Source of the DNA: Chlorokybus atmophyticus
Taxonomy: Eukaryota > Streptophyta > Chlorokybophyceae > Chlorokybales > Chlorokybaceae
Reading direction: 5' to 3'
NCBI GenBank assembly: GCA_009103225.1
Contig: RHPI01000008.1
Location: forward strand, 207,289-236,412
Length of the DNA stretch: 29,124 bases
Below, one piece after another: positions 9,256 through 20,340 of the stretch (positions are counted from its first letter, which is position 1; each line of letters opens with the position of its first letter). The position numbers and the translations under genes were made by a program. The notes beneath the pieces are model-generated. The model was not told where the DNA came from. It was given only the letters and a program-made list of their open reading frames with translations, and did no database searches.

Positions 9256-11946
9256 ATGTCTCAAAGTCGTGTGGTTTCGCTGGAGGAGGATGTTGTCAAT
9301 CATGTTGAGCATGCTGGTGAGATTCCAGAGCATGCTGCCGCCGGTGGTGAGCGCAGGAGAGTTGGCCCGCCACGCAATGAGGTGTGGATACATTTTAACG
9401 TTAGGCCTAAGCAAAAGAGCGCCACAAACAGGAGGGATGCTGCAAAATGCAAGTACTGTGCAAAGGCGTGGGAGGATGCACGCATTCCAAAATTAGTCAG
9501 GCACATTACTTCAGAATGTACTCGTGTGAGCTCAGACATCAGGAAGTCATTAGTAGAGGGTGTAGCTTCAAGCAGGCCTGTAATGGAGACAGCAGGACAA
9601 TCTGTTGACTCACGCAAACGTGTTAGAACAACACAAACCTCCCTTTCCAACATCTGCAAGTCTACTGCTATGCCATTAGCACAGCAGAAAGAGCTGGATT
9701 TGAAGTTGTTGTTGTTCTTTGTTTGTAATGCCATCTCGTTTCGTGTGGTGGACAATGTGGTTTCGAGCACTCTTATATGCTCTACATCCTGGCTACACAC
9801 CGCCAAGTAAGCATTCGTTGAGTATGGGTTGGTATCTGTCAGTTTCTCTCTTGCATGCTAGCACTGTTACTCATGTACTGCTGCTGGTAGGTGCTACCAT
9901 GTTGCGCACAACACATCTGACCAATGAGGCTGCGTTTGTGCACCAAACTTGTTGAGCGCATCAAGCATGAAAGCACCATCACGTTAACTATTGATGGGTG
10001 GAGCAACACCAACAATGAGAGCGTGTACGCGTGCAACATCATTTTATCAGATCGGTCAGTTCATTTGTTATCATTCTCAATCTTTCAGAAGACACGCACA
10101 CCTGCGCTTACCTGGCTGGTGAGTGCAGTACTTGTTGCCAGCAATTGTCAAATGATATGTTGCACAAGTGGCTACATCGCACAAATGCACTGCATGTGTG
10201 TTCAAAAAGTGCATCGACCGCGTTGAACCCAAAAAGGTTGCAACTCTAGTCACGGACAACGCGGCCAACATGCGGTTGGCGCGCGGGTTGCTGGTGGGCT
10301 AAATCTGGCTACACGCACATCATTGAGCTGAGGTATGCATGCTTTTCAATGCACAGTGCATTGTAAAGATGTGCAACAGCCAACATGTCTCATGCATGCA
10401 TTGCTTGCAGGTGTTACGTGCACAGCTTCTTCTTGGTGATGGGCTCTTGTATGTCACACCATTGGGCAAAACGCCTCATCACAAATGCACAAGAGGTTGT
10501 GACATACTTCAAGGCTGCGCATAAGCCATTGGCGCTGCTCAAGATGGCAGCCAAGGCCGACGGCATCATCGGCACCCTATACTCCTCAAACAAGACTCGT
10601 TTTACATCAGTCCATCGTTGTATTTAATCTGTTCTTCGCATGTATGATGCGCTTAGGCAGGTCTGTAGGGTACATGCGGGAGATATCAAGAACGGTGTTG
10701 TCATGGACATCGTGCGCGATGTTGATCGCGAGTTTTGGGATGGGTTGGGTGCTATTGACAAGCTTTTGCAACCCTTCACCAAGGTTATAATGGCTGCACA
10801 ATGTGCGCGCACTACCCTTGCAGATGTGACGCGGTACTGGCTTTACCTGGCGCAACAGTTGAAAACGCTGGCGTCTCAGCTGCCACGTAAGTATTATCAT
10901 GCCTCTTGTTAGACCTTGCTTCGTGCTATTGCATATGTAGACATGTGTGCTCATGCACATGCACAGGTGATTTTAAGGAGAATGTTATTTAAATTTTTAC
11001 ATGAGTCAGAGAAATGGACATCAAGTTGGCGCGACTTGCATTGTTTCTTGATCCGCGTTACAAGGGAGCAGCTACTCGTACTGAGGACATGAAGCCGCTT
11101 CATCGTGTGGTATGCAAAGTGGCAATGCATGCTTATGTGTCTGATTGCTGTAGCTCTACTCATTATGCTAGTGCATTGACATGTTGTATGATGCAGGCCA
11201 TTGCAGTTATGAAAAAGCGAGGGCACAACTTGCAGGAGTGTGAGCGTTTGCTCACACAACTGGCAGAGTACAAGGCTGGCCTATCTCCTTTCAACCACCC
11301 ATGTGGTGGTGACACATTCAACTTGCGTGCTTGGTGGCTAGCTGCTGGTGCAACGCGTGCGGAGATTACCACTCTAGCCATTGTACTTCTCGATCTTGTG
11401 CCGCATGCAGCCGCACCGGAGCGCACGTTCTCCACCATGGGTTGGTTCCACAGCGACAAGCGCAATCGCATGAATGCTCTCACAACAGGAATGCTAGCTG
11501 CAGTCAAGGTGCATCACGACAACCGCAAGCCCATGTAAGTGCAACATGTTTACCTACCACGATGCAATGCGCTTGTACTCACGTCATTGTTGATGTGTGG
11601 TAGGCTGAATGACTTTCCAGTTTGAGATGGCGTTGCATCATGCGATGAAGAAGCAATAATTGATGACGATGAAAATGAGGATGTTGTAAATGCTGAGCAG
11701 CTAGAGTCAGCATTAGATGAGATGGTGAACGTTATTGGTGGGGCTGCTGCAAAGTTGGAGTTTGCACATGTCTCATGCACTGAGCTGGATCCCACGTTTC
11801 TTGAAGACTTTACTTTGGACCACCCTACCATGCACCCTGCTTATCGGCCGAGTGCGCTGGAAGAGCTGCCACAAACTGTGCGCTTGGGAGAGCATATGGA
11901 TAGCAACAATTTTGATGAGGAGGCACTCTTAGCCAAGTTTGATTGA
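9256..11946 (+). pseudogene. hAT-family transposase with N-terminal BED zinc finger, decayed
   Basis: From ATG 9256 the first block (to about 9760) has a BED finger: VWIHF, then CKYC and H...C, roughly residues 43-87. Next come hAT landmarks: FRVVDN then WFRALLYALHPGYTPP (frame changes near 9758), TLTIDGWSN (about 9975-10005), TLVTDNAANMRLARGLL (about 10240-10295), and the dimerisation region LFLDPRYKG (11044-11070), then PHAAAPERTFSTMGWF and RNRMNALT. An acidic tail ends at 11946. Introns look likely near 9807, 10335-10410, 10888-10970 and 11535-11603. Frameshifts near 9758 and 9929, a TAA after GLLVG, and an in-frame TGA at 11623-11625 indicate an inactive copy, unless further introns remove them. 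hAT transposases cut and paste DNA with a DDE-type domain. Confidence 0.75.
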
Positions 11947-12047
11947 TAGTATTACTTGATGACAGTTCTGCATGCACGGCTGCCAGTTGCGCGCGTGTTT
12001 GCATGTGATTGCATTGCTCACTTATTATTGCTATTGTAACATAACAT

Positions 12048-12220
12048 TGTCATATCATCATTGATAATGGTATTCGTCGTCTTTCTTCACTTGTCTTTTG
12101 TTGTTTACTATGCAAATACGATGCACAGACTCTGCAACATTCAATGAGCATAAGAACTTGTGTGTACAGACAATGTACAAACGCGTATAAGAAGCAACAA
12201 TCATAGTACCCAGTGTGACA
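12048..12220 (+). repeat. Candidate 5' LTR of element 1 (weak)
   Basis: Begins TGTCA and ends TGACA (5-bp terminal inversion). It has TATAAG at about 12186-12191 and is followed after one base by TGGGTAGTGTACC, which could be a primer-binding site. The partner LTR is not in the window, so this rests on terminal dinucleotides and position only. It overlaps the region where the hAT right end should lie. Confidence 0.25.
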
Positions 12221-12252
12221 TTGGGTAGTGTACCTGTACCCACCCGTCAAGA

Positions 12253-12273
12253 GGGTGTACCGCGTGACCATGG
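12253..12273. repeat. Right arm of the inverted repeat flanking the hAT gene
   Basis: Reverse complement of 8989-9014 apart from a 5-nt gap. The arm runs over the ATG (12270-12272) of the gag frame of element 1, so either the repeat or the gag start is borrowed from the other element. Confidence 0.45.
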
Positions 12274-12931
12274 CGGGCGTCCTCGACCGCATTGTTGACA
12301 GGCTTGAGCACCTGTCGGCAATAAACCACGTTACCGCCGCACAGTCTGCGGCTCAGCAGCAGGCGGGCCGTGGCCAACGCGCTCGGCCTGACAAGTTTTC
12401 AGGCGACCGCACCAAGGAAGTACGACACTGGCTTGCCGAGCTCAGCCAGTACGCGGAGTACCATAGATGGGACGATGCCGACAAGTGCCCTGAGGTCTCC
12501 CTTTTATTAACTGGTACTGTCAGTGGTTGATTCAGTAATCAACCAATCGACATTGAAACCACCTGGTCCAAGCTCTGTGATGCATTACTTTTTGCCTTTT
12601 ATGCAACACCAGCTACATCCGCCTTAGCATGGTCACATATTTTCGCCAAAAAGCAACGTGAACAGGAGACAATCACCGAGTATTTTGTGCGCTTTAATGA
12701 AGCCCTAGTGTTTGCGGATGATAGTCTGATAGAAAAGACCGAAATTGGTTTGTTTTTAACCACCGTTAAACCACATTATAGCGACAGAGCAGCAACAGCT
12801 CAAGCTAACACAATCAAGGAAGCATTTGCATCAGCAAGGAGGGTGGAAGCAACAATGAATGATTTACAGATCAGTCAGTTGCCCAAAGTGACTTTAAATG
12901 CACAGCCAATTGCTCCGAGACCCCACAGTTA
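12270..12931 (+). pseudogene. Element 1 gag (capsid), one in-frame stop
   Basis: A single frame runs from ATG 12270 (MAGVLDRIVDRLEHL) to 12931, with one TGA at about 12528-12530. The PDKFSGDR...V.HWL.ELSQY segment and the later W..I..KKQREQETITEYFVRFN segment are typical of Ty3/gypsy capsid (retrotrans_gag). Without the stop it would be about 220 aa. The start is uncertain because the ATG lies in the inverted repeat shared with the hAT left flank. Confidence 0.7.
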
Positions 12932-12949
12932 GTTTAACCGCTTACAGCC

Positions 12950-13560
12950 ATGCCAATTTGTTGCCAACAATGGTGGCAACGTACGCCGCTTCACGTTTGT
13001 GGCAAGTCACGTCATGATGGCTACCAGTCATGTCAGCATGCACAGCAGCGTCCCATGCTGAAATCTAATCAACAGGGGGAACCAGATGTTGTAACTGCAA
13101 ACCGATATGGCCATTATGCCAATAATTGTTGCTTGACAGGCCGCCGCAAGCAGCAGAACGCCATGCTTACTGCCGGCGAGGAGGACACGCCGCTCATCAC
13201 TTAACTTTACGTTCAAGCAGTGACAAACGCGGCAGCAGCAGCTAGAGGCGTATTCACCGTTTATAGCAGGTTTGAGGACAAGCCTGTGAACATTCTTTTG
13301 GACACTGGCTCGTCAATTTCGTCGGTATCCTCTGCCTTCGCCAAGCTTGGCTTGCCAGGCACATCTGCCTCACGTATTACAGTACAATTCAGTGACGGCA
13401 ACAAAACGCTGATTCCTCTACTTCCTGCTCAGCAACTCTCCTCAGTGGGGAGGAGTACACACAACGTTGGCGATTCCGAATAGTGCCAACTCAATTGTTT
13501 GACGTGGTCCTCGGCACCAACTGGCTAAGGGCGACGGACTGCAGCGTATCTGCACATGCA
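12950..13560 (+). pseudogene. Element 1 nucleocapsid knuckle and aspartic protease, frameshifted
   Basis: At about 13089-13130 a CCHC knuckle (C..C....GHYANNC type) is recognisable only across a one-base insertion. The protease active site is ILLDTGSSISSV (DTG at 13301-13309). Its second motif, FDVVLGTNWL (about 13498-13527), lies in another frame, with a TAG at 13481-13483 between them. The retroviral-type aspartic protease would cleave the polyprotein; here it cannot be made intact. Confidence 0.65.
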
Positions 13561-13599
13561 CTGTAGATCCCTGACGGGACAGTGGCAGAGCTGTCACCT

Positions 13600-15030
13600 C
13601 CGACCATCGTGTGTGCTGCTGTGTCGACTGCTCAGACACTGACAGCTTCTCAAGCTGCGGCCACAGCTCCATCCGTTCTGACAGCACTCATGCACGATTT
13701 TGCCGTGCTGTTTAAGGCGCTAGACCCAAACAATGACACTGACGCTGTACAACACGTCATTGACACGAGGGACAAAGGGCCGGTTACCGTCAGACAGTAC
13801 AGGCGCTCAAGTCAAGAACATTTTGATTGAAGGTCTTGTCAAAGATCCACTTGAGGGGGCCTTTATAGTTCCATCCTCTTCGGAGTGGTGCAGCCAGGTT
13901 GTTCTTGTTGACAAGCCTAATGGCAGCAAACGTTTCTGCATCGACTACCGTGCTCTGAACGATGTGACAGTCAAAGCCAAGTATACTCTGCCTAGCATAG
14001 ATGCTATGTTCAACAAGCTGCAAGGATACAACGTATTTTCCAAAGATGGATGCGGCCTCTGGCTTTTAGCAAGTACGCATGCATCCTGACAGCCGCACCA
14101 AGACAGCATTTCAGACGATCTCAGGTCTGTACGAGTGGATAGTAATGCCTTTCGGCCTATGCAACGCGCCAGCAACTTTTCAACGCCTTATGCACAGTGT
14201 CCTACATGACCTGCTTGTTGGTACTTATCTTCCTTAACGACATCCTCGTCTGCTCACACAACGAAGAGGAGCACGCTGCTCACCTACGACAAGTGTTTGA
14301 GCGGCTAAAAGCAGCAGGCATCGTACTCAAGCCTACGAAGTGCCTATTCGTTGTGTCAATGTCAAAGTTCCTTGGCTTTATCAGGTCTTCAGAAGGCCTG
14401 CGCGCTGACCCTGACAAGACTGCTGCCAAAGTGAGTACCCTTAACCTTAAGGTGTCAAGGCAGTACGTCATTTCCTTTGCAAGTGTGCGTTCTACGCACG
14501 TTTCGTCCCTGGTTTTACTACCGTGTCGGCACCCTTGCGTGCCCTTATGTGCAAAGACGTTGCCTTTGACTGGACAAAGGAGTGTCAAGTTGCATTCGTT
14601 CAATTGAAGACGGCCTTGGCCTCTGCACCCCTGCTTCACTTCCATGACTTTACAACAAGCTTTGTGCTACGCACGGACCGAAGCAATTATGGGCTCGGAC
14701 TTGTGTTGCTACTCTCGCACGCATGATGCGTATGCGCTGTTGTTGTTCGCGTCACGCTCGTTGATCACGGCGGAGAAGAACACCACGTCAAAGCGCGAGT
14801 GTCTCGCGGTGGCGTGGGCATCCAACAAGCTTCATCCCTACCTACATGGTGCGGATGTGCAACTCGAGACCCACCATACCGCATTTGTGTAACTCTTGCG
14901 CACTAAGCAACCTAAGGGCCGCATCGCGCGTTGGGTGTTGTCGTTGCAAGCTTGCAACTTCACTATCTCGCAACGGTCAGGAGCATTGTGTGGTGATGTT
15001 GACGCGCTCTCGCGCGCGCCGTTGATAATA
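13600..15030 (+). pseudogene. Element 1 reverse transcriptase and RNase H, inactivated
   Basis: RT landmarks are VDKPNGSKRFCIDYRALND (13908-13964), KYTLPSIDAMFNKLQGY, then across an extra base the SK.DAASGF region with TAG at 14067-14069 replacing the usual Trp. [15 protein letters not shown] follows in another frame. The catalytic YxDD box reads FLND (AAC at 14236-14238), so the first aspartate is Asn. RNase H shows LRTDRSNYGLG and KRECLAVAWASNK, but TDHxxL is changed to ETHHTAF and followed by TAA (14890-14892). DVDALSRAP (about 14995-15020) ends the domain. At least four frame breaks. RT copies element RNA into DNA and RNase H degrades the RNA; both are dead here. Confidence 0.8.
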
Positions 15031-16078
15031 TTTAAGCATCACGCTTGGTGTTGGAAATGCCATCACGCAGGCCGCGCAGCAACATCGCACATTTCACAAC
15101 AACTAGCAGTGACAGCAATGCACATCGGCAACAGCCTGAGGGAACGTAGTGGGAGTACTGCACAGACTTCACAACCTGCAAGTTCTCCCCCTGGCTACTC
15201 ATCCTTCATTGCTGACCTCTACCAAGAACTCCATGCTGGCTCTTGCAACCCTACTGAGCCCTATGAAGACAACCACAGCACCGGCGCCCTCGCCGCTGCT
15301 CCTGAGGCGTTGCCGGCCTTGCTGTTCAAGACATCGCCAGCACCGCCCCTTCAGCGTATTCTGCTCCAAAATAAGCGGAATACGCCATCTCCGACGGTAG
15401 GGACAAGTCCGTCACCTTCCTTTCTTCCTGCTCTTCCGGACTTACTACCTAATTGGCCACCGCCGCCGCTGGCCTCGCCACAGACGCCACAAACCACGCC
15501 GCCGCCGACTTCCTAGCCCAGTCCAACCAGGCTAGCCCTGCCCAGCGTAACCGAGTTACGCGAGGCCCAGATATTGAACTCTGCGATATCTAAGGTCCGG
15601 AATATCTTGGAAGCTGACGTTGCAGGTAGCATCCCCAGCAAGTACAGTCTACCCCTTTTAAGAGCATACCCTTTTTTCTCCGCTATCTTGTGCTCTTGGC
15701 AGGGTAATTCTCTTGACGTCCAAGAGCACGTTATGCTCTTGGGTGTCAAGAGCATAAACATGCTTTAAGCGCGGTTTCATCATGCCCATCACGCCCGTTA
15801 CGTCACGCGCATCACGTCACGTTCGTCGCGTCGTTACCTTAATTACGATGATTGCGCATCATACCTTGCCTATCACGCCCTAATCGTCACACTCATCACG
15901 CCTTATGCCACACCCGTCACGTCTCCTCCCTCGATGCCAGGAATATACACACTCAAACTTGCAAATTTAATGAAAAAAAATATGCTCTTCGCGGTTAGTC
16001 ATATTCTCTGAAGCACCAACATTTGTTTGTAAAACCATTGATGATCTCACATTCTATGCTGTTAGCGGGGTTAGTCTC
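15031..16078 (+). other. Long spacer between RNase H and integrase of element 1
   Basis: The first part (to about 15515) stays open in the RNase H frame and is very Pro/Ser/Thr-rich, a plausible degenerate linker. The rest is non-coding in appearance: repeated AAGAGCAT/ATGCTCTT words (15660-15755, 15981-15989) and many short TCACG/CATCACGCC words (15775-15930). Ty3 elements do not normally have about 1 kb here. Confidence 0.5.
15660..15989. repeat. Segment bounded by AAGAGCATA inverted repeats (possible small insertion)
   Basis: AAGAGCATA at 15660-15668 is inverted as TATGCTCTT at 15981-15989, each followed inward by a T-rich (or A-rich on the other strand) tract. Extra copies of the word in both orientations lie at about 15721-15755. 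No target duplication recognised. It could be a MITE-like insertion that split element 1. Confidence 0.3.
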
Positions 16079-16850
16079 TTGGAGCGAAGTCTCTTAGCGG
16101 GGCTAGATTGTACCTTGATTTCGTACTCGGTACACGGCGCGCCTGATATAGGCAAATCTGCCGTACTCGCGCGTGCAGGATTTAACGTGCGCCTCCTCAT
16201 TCCGGCGCACTACAAGCAACTTGATCTGGCCGCCTGTCATAATGACCCATTAATAGGCCACCTAGGCTTTCACAAAACCTCGAAGCGCGTGCGCTCATCG
16301 TACTTTTGGCACGGCTTTCGCGCGAACGTGCACAACTTTGTCAAATCATGTGACACCTGTCAGCGCCACAATAATGCTCACAATCGCGGGCCTGCTTCAG
16401 CCAAGCACTGTTACCGAACCGTTCGATCTGCTGGGTTGGGACATTACCGGTCCTTTGCCAACGTCAGTAAACGGCAATCAGTACATCATTGTGTGTTCAA
16501 AGTACGTGACACGCTGAACAGAGACGGCACCCATCGCTGCTGTTAATGCTGACACTGTGGCATCTTTTCTCCTCGTCATCATCAAATGCCACGGCTGTCC
16601 CCAAAAGATTTTATCTTTATGGATTATGGCTCTTATTTTACCGGTGATGTGATGGCGCGCATCGCCAATGCCCTTGGCATTGCACAAACTTTTCACCGCA
16701 TCGTACCAACCTCAATAAGACGGCTTGATTGAGCGTATGAACAGAACGCTCAAGCGAAAAACTGCCAAGTTTATCAACGAGTTCCATAACAATTGGACCA
16801 CATTTTCGGGGCTGTGACCTTTGCATACAACACCAAAGACTATTTGTGAA
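16079..16850 (+). pseudogene. Element 1 integrase, broken and truncated
   Basis: The HHCC zinc domain is clear: HNDPLIGHLGFHKTSKRV, then SYFWHGFRANVHNFVKSC and DTCQRHN (about 16232-16375). The core is scattered over frames: LGWDITGPLP (about 16428-16457, first Asp), MDYGSYFTGDV (second Asp, about 16619-16651) and LIERMNRTLK (Glu, about 16730-16760). The C-terminal part is missing because the LTR of element 2 starts at 16851, just after AYNTKDY. Integrase joins element cDNA to host DNA; this copy is dead. Confidence 0.75.
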
Positions 16851-17377
16851 TGTATCAGCACCACCATCGCCGGTGATGCCCCTTCAATCCTCTACCCCAA
16901 CACCCACACCGCCCATGACAAGCCTTTCAACGGCGTGGCCGCCACGGAGCAGCGAACTGAAAGTGCCTAACATCAGTTTGATGTGACCTTTTATATCAAG
17001 AGTATATCAAACATATACCTCTCGATAACTAACTCACAGCTAGACATCGACCCTACAGATAAAGTGCTTAGGAAATCTAGCGTGAGCAAATCACAGCTTG
17101 GATAAAGTACCTATCAATTAGGTACCTATCGAGAGATACCTATCGTAAGGTACATAACGAGATAGTGACCACATTATATCAAATATGACACTAAATAGGC
17201 TTTCATAAGCGGTTCTACACCCATTGAGACTTATTTAAGCTATGATAAAGCATCATAGCCTTTAATAAGCGAGGAACCGTAGAAAAGAGGTATAAATAAG
17301 CATATTTAGGTACTTATTTATACAGAATGCGTTATTTAGGTAGCAATAGTACCCCTATTATTATTGCTCCCGTTACA
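16851..17377 (-). repeat. Element 2 3' LTR (527 bp)
   Basis: On the plus strand it starts TGTATC and ends GTTACA, a near-perfect 6-bp terminal inversion with TG...CA ends. It abuts a polypurine tract on the inner side. It contains repeated GGTACCTATC-like words (about 17105-17155), TATAAATAAG-type motifs and a GCTATGAT/ATCATAGC hairpin (about 17239-17259). The outer flank GTGAA (16846-16850) is the likely 5-bp target duplication, but its partner is not in the window. Confidence 0.85.
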
Positions 17378-17388
17378 TTCCCCCCCAC
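17378..17388 (-). promoter_or_regulatory. Element 2 polypurine tract
   Basis: On the minus strand GTGGGGGGGAA lies immediately upstream of the 3' LTR start TGTAAC. This is the usual primer site for plus-strand DNA synthesis in LTR retrotransposons. Confidence 0.8.
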
Positions 17389-17523
17389 TTAGGTTTTCAA
17401 CGTCCTCGTTGAACTCAAGTTGATCAGGCTTGATTTCGAGTGATTGTAACCAGTGACATAGCGAGAAAAGACAGGGTGGTAATGAAACGCACTGCCAGTC
17501 TGTCATAAAACCAAGCCCACAGT

Positions 17524-18912
17524 TTATGGGACAGGACGTGAATCCCAATAGACTCGAAGCAACTCGCGGCAATGCGTAAGATGCCTGTCGGGCTCCCAAC
17601 TACTATGTTCTGGGCCATACCCTTTCCATTTCACCAAATAGCGAGTTGCGCGTCCTCGACTATTTAACTTATGGTTCAATATAGCTTCCACCTCGTATTC
17701 AAGCTCGCTGTCCACCAACTGGCGGTGGTGGAGGCTGTGTTCTACCGTTTAAGCGGTAAGGTTTTAACAAGTTTACATGGAACGTTTTGTATACGCACAC
17801 TTGCGGGCAATTGCAGTCGATAAGCGTGCATACCAACTCTATCAGTGATAGAGAAAGGACCTAACCATCGGGGCAGCAACTTGCGAGCACCCGTACCTTT
17901 AATGGTTATGTTTTTTGCGTTAAGCAAAATTGTATCGCCGACATCGAAAGTGGCCATTCTTCGATGTGTATCAGCATAAGCTTTCTGCCTGTCCTGTGCT
18001 TCTGACAGACATAGCTTGGCTCGAGCCAAAGCAGCCGCAGCATTGCCTCTTGCATATCAGTAGCAAATTCCTTTGCCGCTGGTACAGTCAGGGCGTTGCG
18101 AGGTACACGCAATGACGCTGGTGTGTTCGGGCGAATCCCATAATTCAAAAAACGGGGTTTCCTTTACACTTCTTGCCACGCGTTGTTCACAGCGAACTTT
18201 TGCCATTGGCAAGTACCTGTCCCAATCAGCATGGTTTGGAGCCACATAGTGGCGAAGCATTTCTTCTTGTATTTGATTTGCTCGCTCAGTTTGTCCATCC
18301 GTTTGCGGGTGGAAAGCAATCGACATTTATGTTTTACCCCCAACAATTCACAGACTTCTCTCCAAAACTTGGAGACAAAACGAGGATCACGAGCTGTGAT
18401 AAGCTCACGCGGTACACCGTGAACTCGAAAGACCGTTGACACAAACAAATGTGCCAAGTCCCGTGCACTCACAACTGTGCAACACGGGGCAAAATGCACC
18501 ATTTTTGTCAAACGGTTGACAAAAAGCACAATAGCATTGTATTTGGCTGCTGTTCTAGGTAGGTCAGTAATCAAATCCATACTGACACTATCCCACTTTT
18601 GTTCTGGAAATACCGTGGTTTAAGCAATCCCGTTTGTTTTTGTCGTAGTGGCTTATTACGTTAACACACGTCAAATGTGCGAGTATATTGATCCACATCA
18701 GCTGACATTGACGGCCACCAGTACATCTGTTGCGCAGCTTTGAGTGTTTTGTGTTTCCCCAAATGCCCAGCATATGGCGGGGTCATGCACTGAATGTAAG
18801 CATTGCGTACACAAGTCGCTCGAGTTGGGAATTGCCAACTGCTCCCCTTTACACCACAGATTGCTAACAGTAGTAAGCTGTTGTAAGTTGGTTTGACCGC
18901 TAAACCAATCAT
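17524..18912 (-). pseudogene. Element 2 integrase with C-terminal chromodomain, frameshifted
   Basis: In minus-strand order: the zinc-domain region (PPYAGHLGKHKTLKAAQQMY then WWPSM...Y, about 18700-18780); core block MDLITDLPRTAAKYNAIVLF (first Asp) and ELITARDPRFVSKFW (second Asp); then in another frame AFHPQTDGQTERANQI (Glu, about 18270-18317); then a GDTILLNAKNITIKG...LPRWLGPFSI segment (GPY/F-like, about 17860-17960). The end is a chromodomain, YEVEAILNHKLNSRG and RYLVKWKGYGPEHSSWEP, at about 17550-17700, with stop TAA at 17524-17526. Chromodomains on chromoviral integrases bind methylated histone tails and direct insertion to heterochromatin. At least three frame breaks separate the parts. 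Confidence 0.8.
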
Positions 18913-20340
18913 CTGAGTTATAACCTGTGGACACTTCCTTTAGGAAAGGATCTCCAGGCTGTTGCACATTACGCGTACTTTGAGAGCGCGTAAGTGCCAA
19001 AAGAGCAGGGCTACGACTTAGTGGATCCGCCACATTGGTGCGACCTGGACGGTATTGCCAAGTGAAAGTAAAATGAGAAATGAATTCATTCCACCTAGCT
19101 TGCCGCCTCGGCAGGTTCTGTTGCGTATGAAAGAATGTGAGCGGGTTGTGATCAGTAATCACTGAAAACTGCACACACCTTCCAAATAGCAACGCCATGT
19201 GCGCAGCGCGCGCACCACCCCAAGCAATTCCTGCTTAGTGGTTGTGTAATTACGTTCAGCAGGACTGAACTTTTTGCTATTATATGCACATGGTCTGTCA
19301 TCCTGTAGAAGGACTGCCCCGCACCTAATGGTGGAAGCATCACTGATCACTACAAAAGGCTTGGTGTGGTCGGGGAAGGCTAACACAAGGGCTAGTGTTA
19401 ATGCATCCTTGATGCGTGTAAAAGCAACCTCGTGTGCCTCCGTCCACACAAATTTAACATCTTTTCTCAGTAAAGAGTGTTAAAGGATTTGCCATGCTAG
19501 AATATGCTTGCATGAACTTGAAATAATTGGCTAGCCCCAAGAAAGCACATAACTGATGTACATCCTTGGGTGGTGGCCAATCCTTCACCGCACACACATT
19601 TTGAGGATCTGGTTTCAATCCTTCCTTTGCCAATCACATGCCCTAAAAAGGGTAGTTCATCCTTTGCAAAACTGCAATTGGACAGGTTGGCATAGAATTT
19701 GTGTTCGCGTAACTTAGCTAGAACCAATTCCACATGCCTGTGGTGGTCCTCCCAGGTTTTGCTGAACACAATACGAGGAATATGTCGTCAAGATTTACAA
19801 GTACAAACGTGTACAATTCATCAGCAAATACCGCGTTTATTGCTGTTTGAAATATAGCCGGTGCATTTGTTAACCCACATGGTAGCACTTTATACTTAAA
19901 GTGTCCTAGTGGGGTGCGAAATGCAATTTCTTGTAAATCCGACGGGTGGATTTTGATCTGATGATAACCACTGGTTAAGTCCAGTGTGCTGAACACTGTT
20001 GCACCTGACAGCTTATTAAACAAATCATCCATCCGAGGCAAAGGGTATCTGTTTTTCACAGTTACCTAGTTCAACGCACGGTAATCAATACACATGCGTA
20101 GCTTGCCATTCTTTTTGGGCACAAACAAGATTGGCGCACAAAAAGAAGATGTGCTCTTTGTTATTAAACCTTTGTCCAATAACTCTTTGAGCTGTTTTTC
20201 CATTTTCGTGTGTTCTAAGGGACTTAGCCTATAGATAGGCCGCCAAGGTGGCTTTGCCCCCTCTTCCAACGGAATGGTATGATGTATGTTTCTATCAGGA
20301 GGCAATCCCGGGAGTTCATCTTGAAAAATTATCTGCATAT
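18913..20340 (-). pseudogene. Element 2 reverse transcriptase and RNase H, inactivated
   Basis: From the upstream side: LPGLPPDRNIHHTIPLEEGA, then RLSPLEHTKMEKQLKELLDKGL and LFVPKKNGKLRMCIDYRALN, then TAG at 20066-20068 where Lys or similar is usual, then KNRYPLPRMDDLFNKL, STLDLTSGYHQIKI (catalytic Asp) and LPCGLTNAPAIFQ. The YxDD box reads NLDD (near 19789): both aspartates are kept but Tyr is Asn. A frameshift near 19770 leads to FAKDELPFLGHVIGK, another near 19660 to the connection region, and RNase H (VISDASTIRCGAVLLQD; NYTTTKQELLGVV) shifts frame again near 19190 before FSVITDHNPLTFF. Dead by several independent lesions. Confidence 0.8.

Larger units (their letters stand above)
12270..16850 (+). 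mobile_element. Element 1: degenerate Ty3/gypsy retrotransposon, truncated at its 3' side
   Basis: In order: gag, zinc knuckle, aspartic protease, RT, RNase H, a long spacer, then the integrase zinc domain and core. PR-RT-RH-IN order is that of Ty3/gypsy elements. All parts carry stops or frameshifts. The integrase breaks off at AYNTKDY where the LTR of element 2 begins (16851). The rest of the integrase and the 3' LTR must lie beyond the insertion, outside the window. Confidence 0.85.

Noticed and set aside
9028-12244. CAGGTACA...TGTACCTG at 9036 and 12236 as exact hAT termini
   Set aside because: The flanking 8-mers (ATTGTGAC and TACCCACC) do not match, so there is no target-site duplication. 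The short match is kept only as part of the larger inverted repeat.
15775-15930. CRISPR-like array of TCACG/CATCACGCC words
   Set aside because: Words are short and irregular, with no constant repeat length or unique spacers, and the context is eukaryotic. Treated as degenerate low-complexity sequence.
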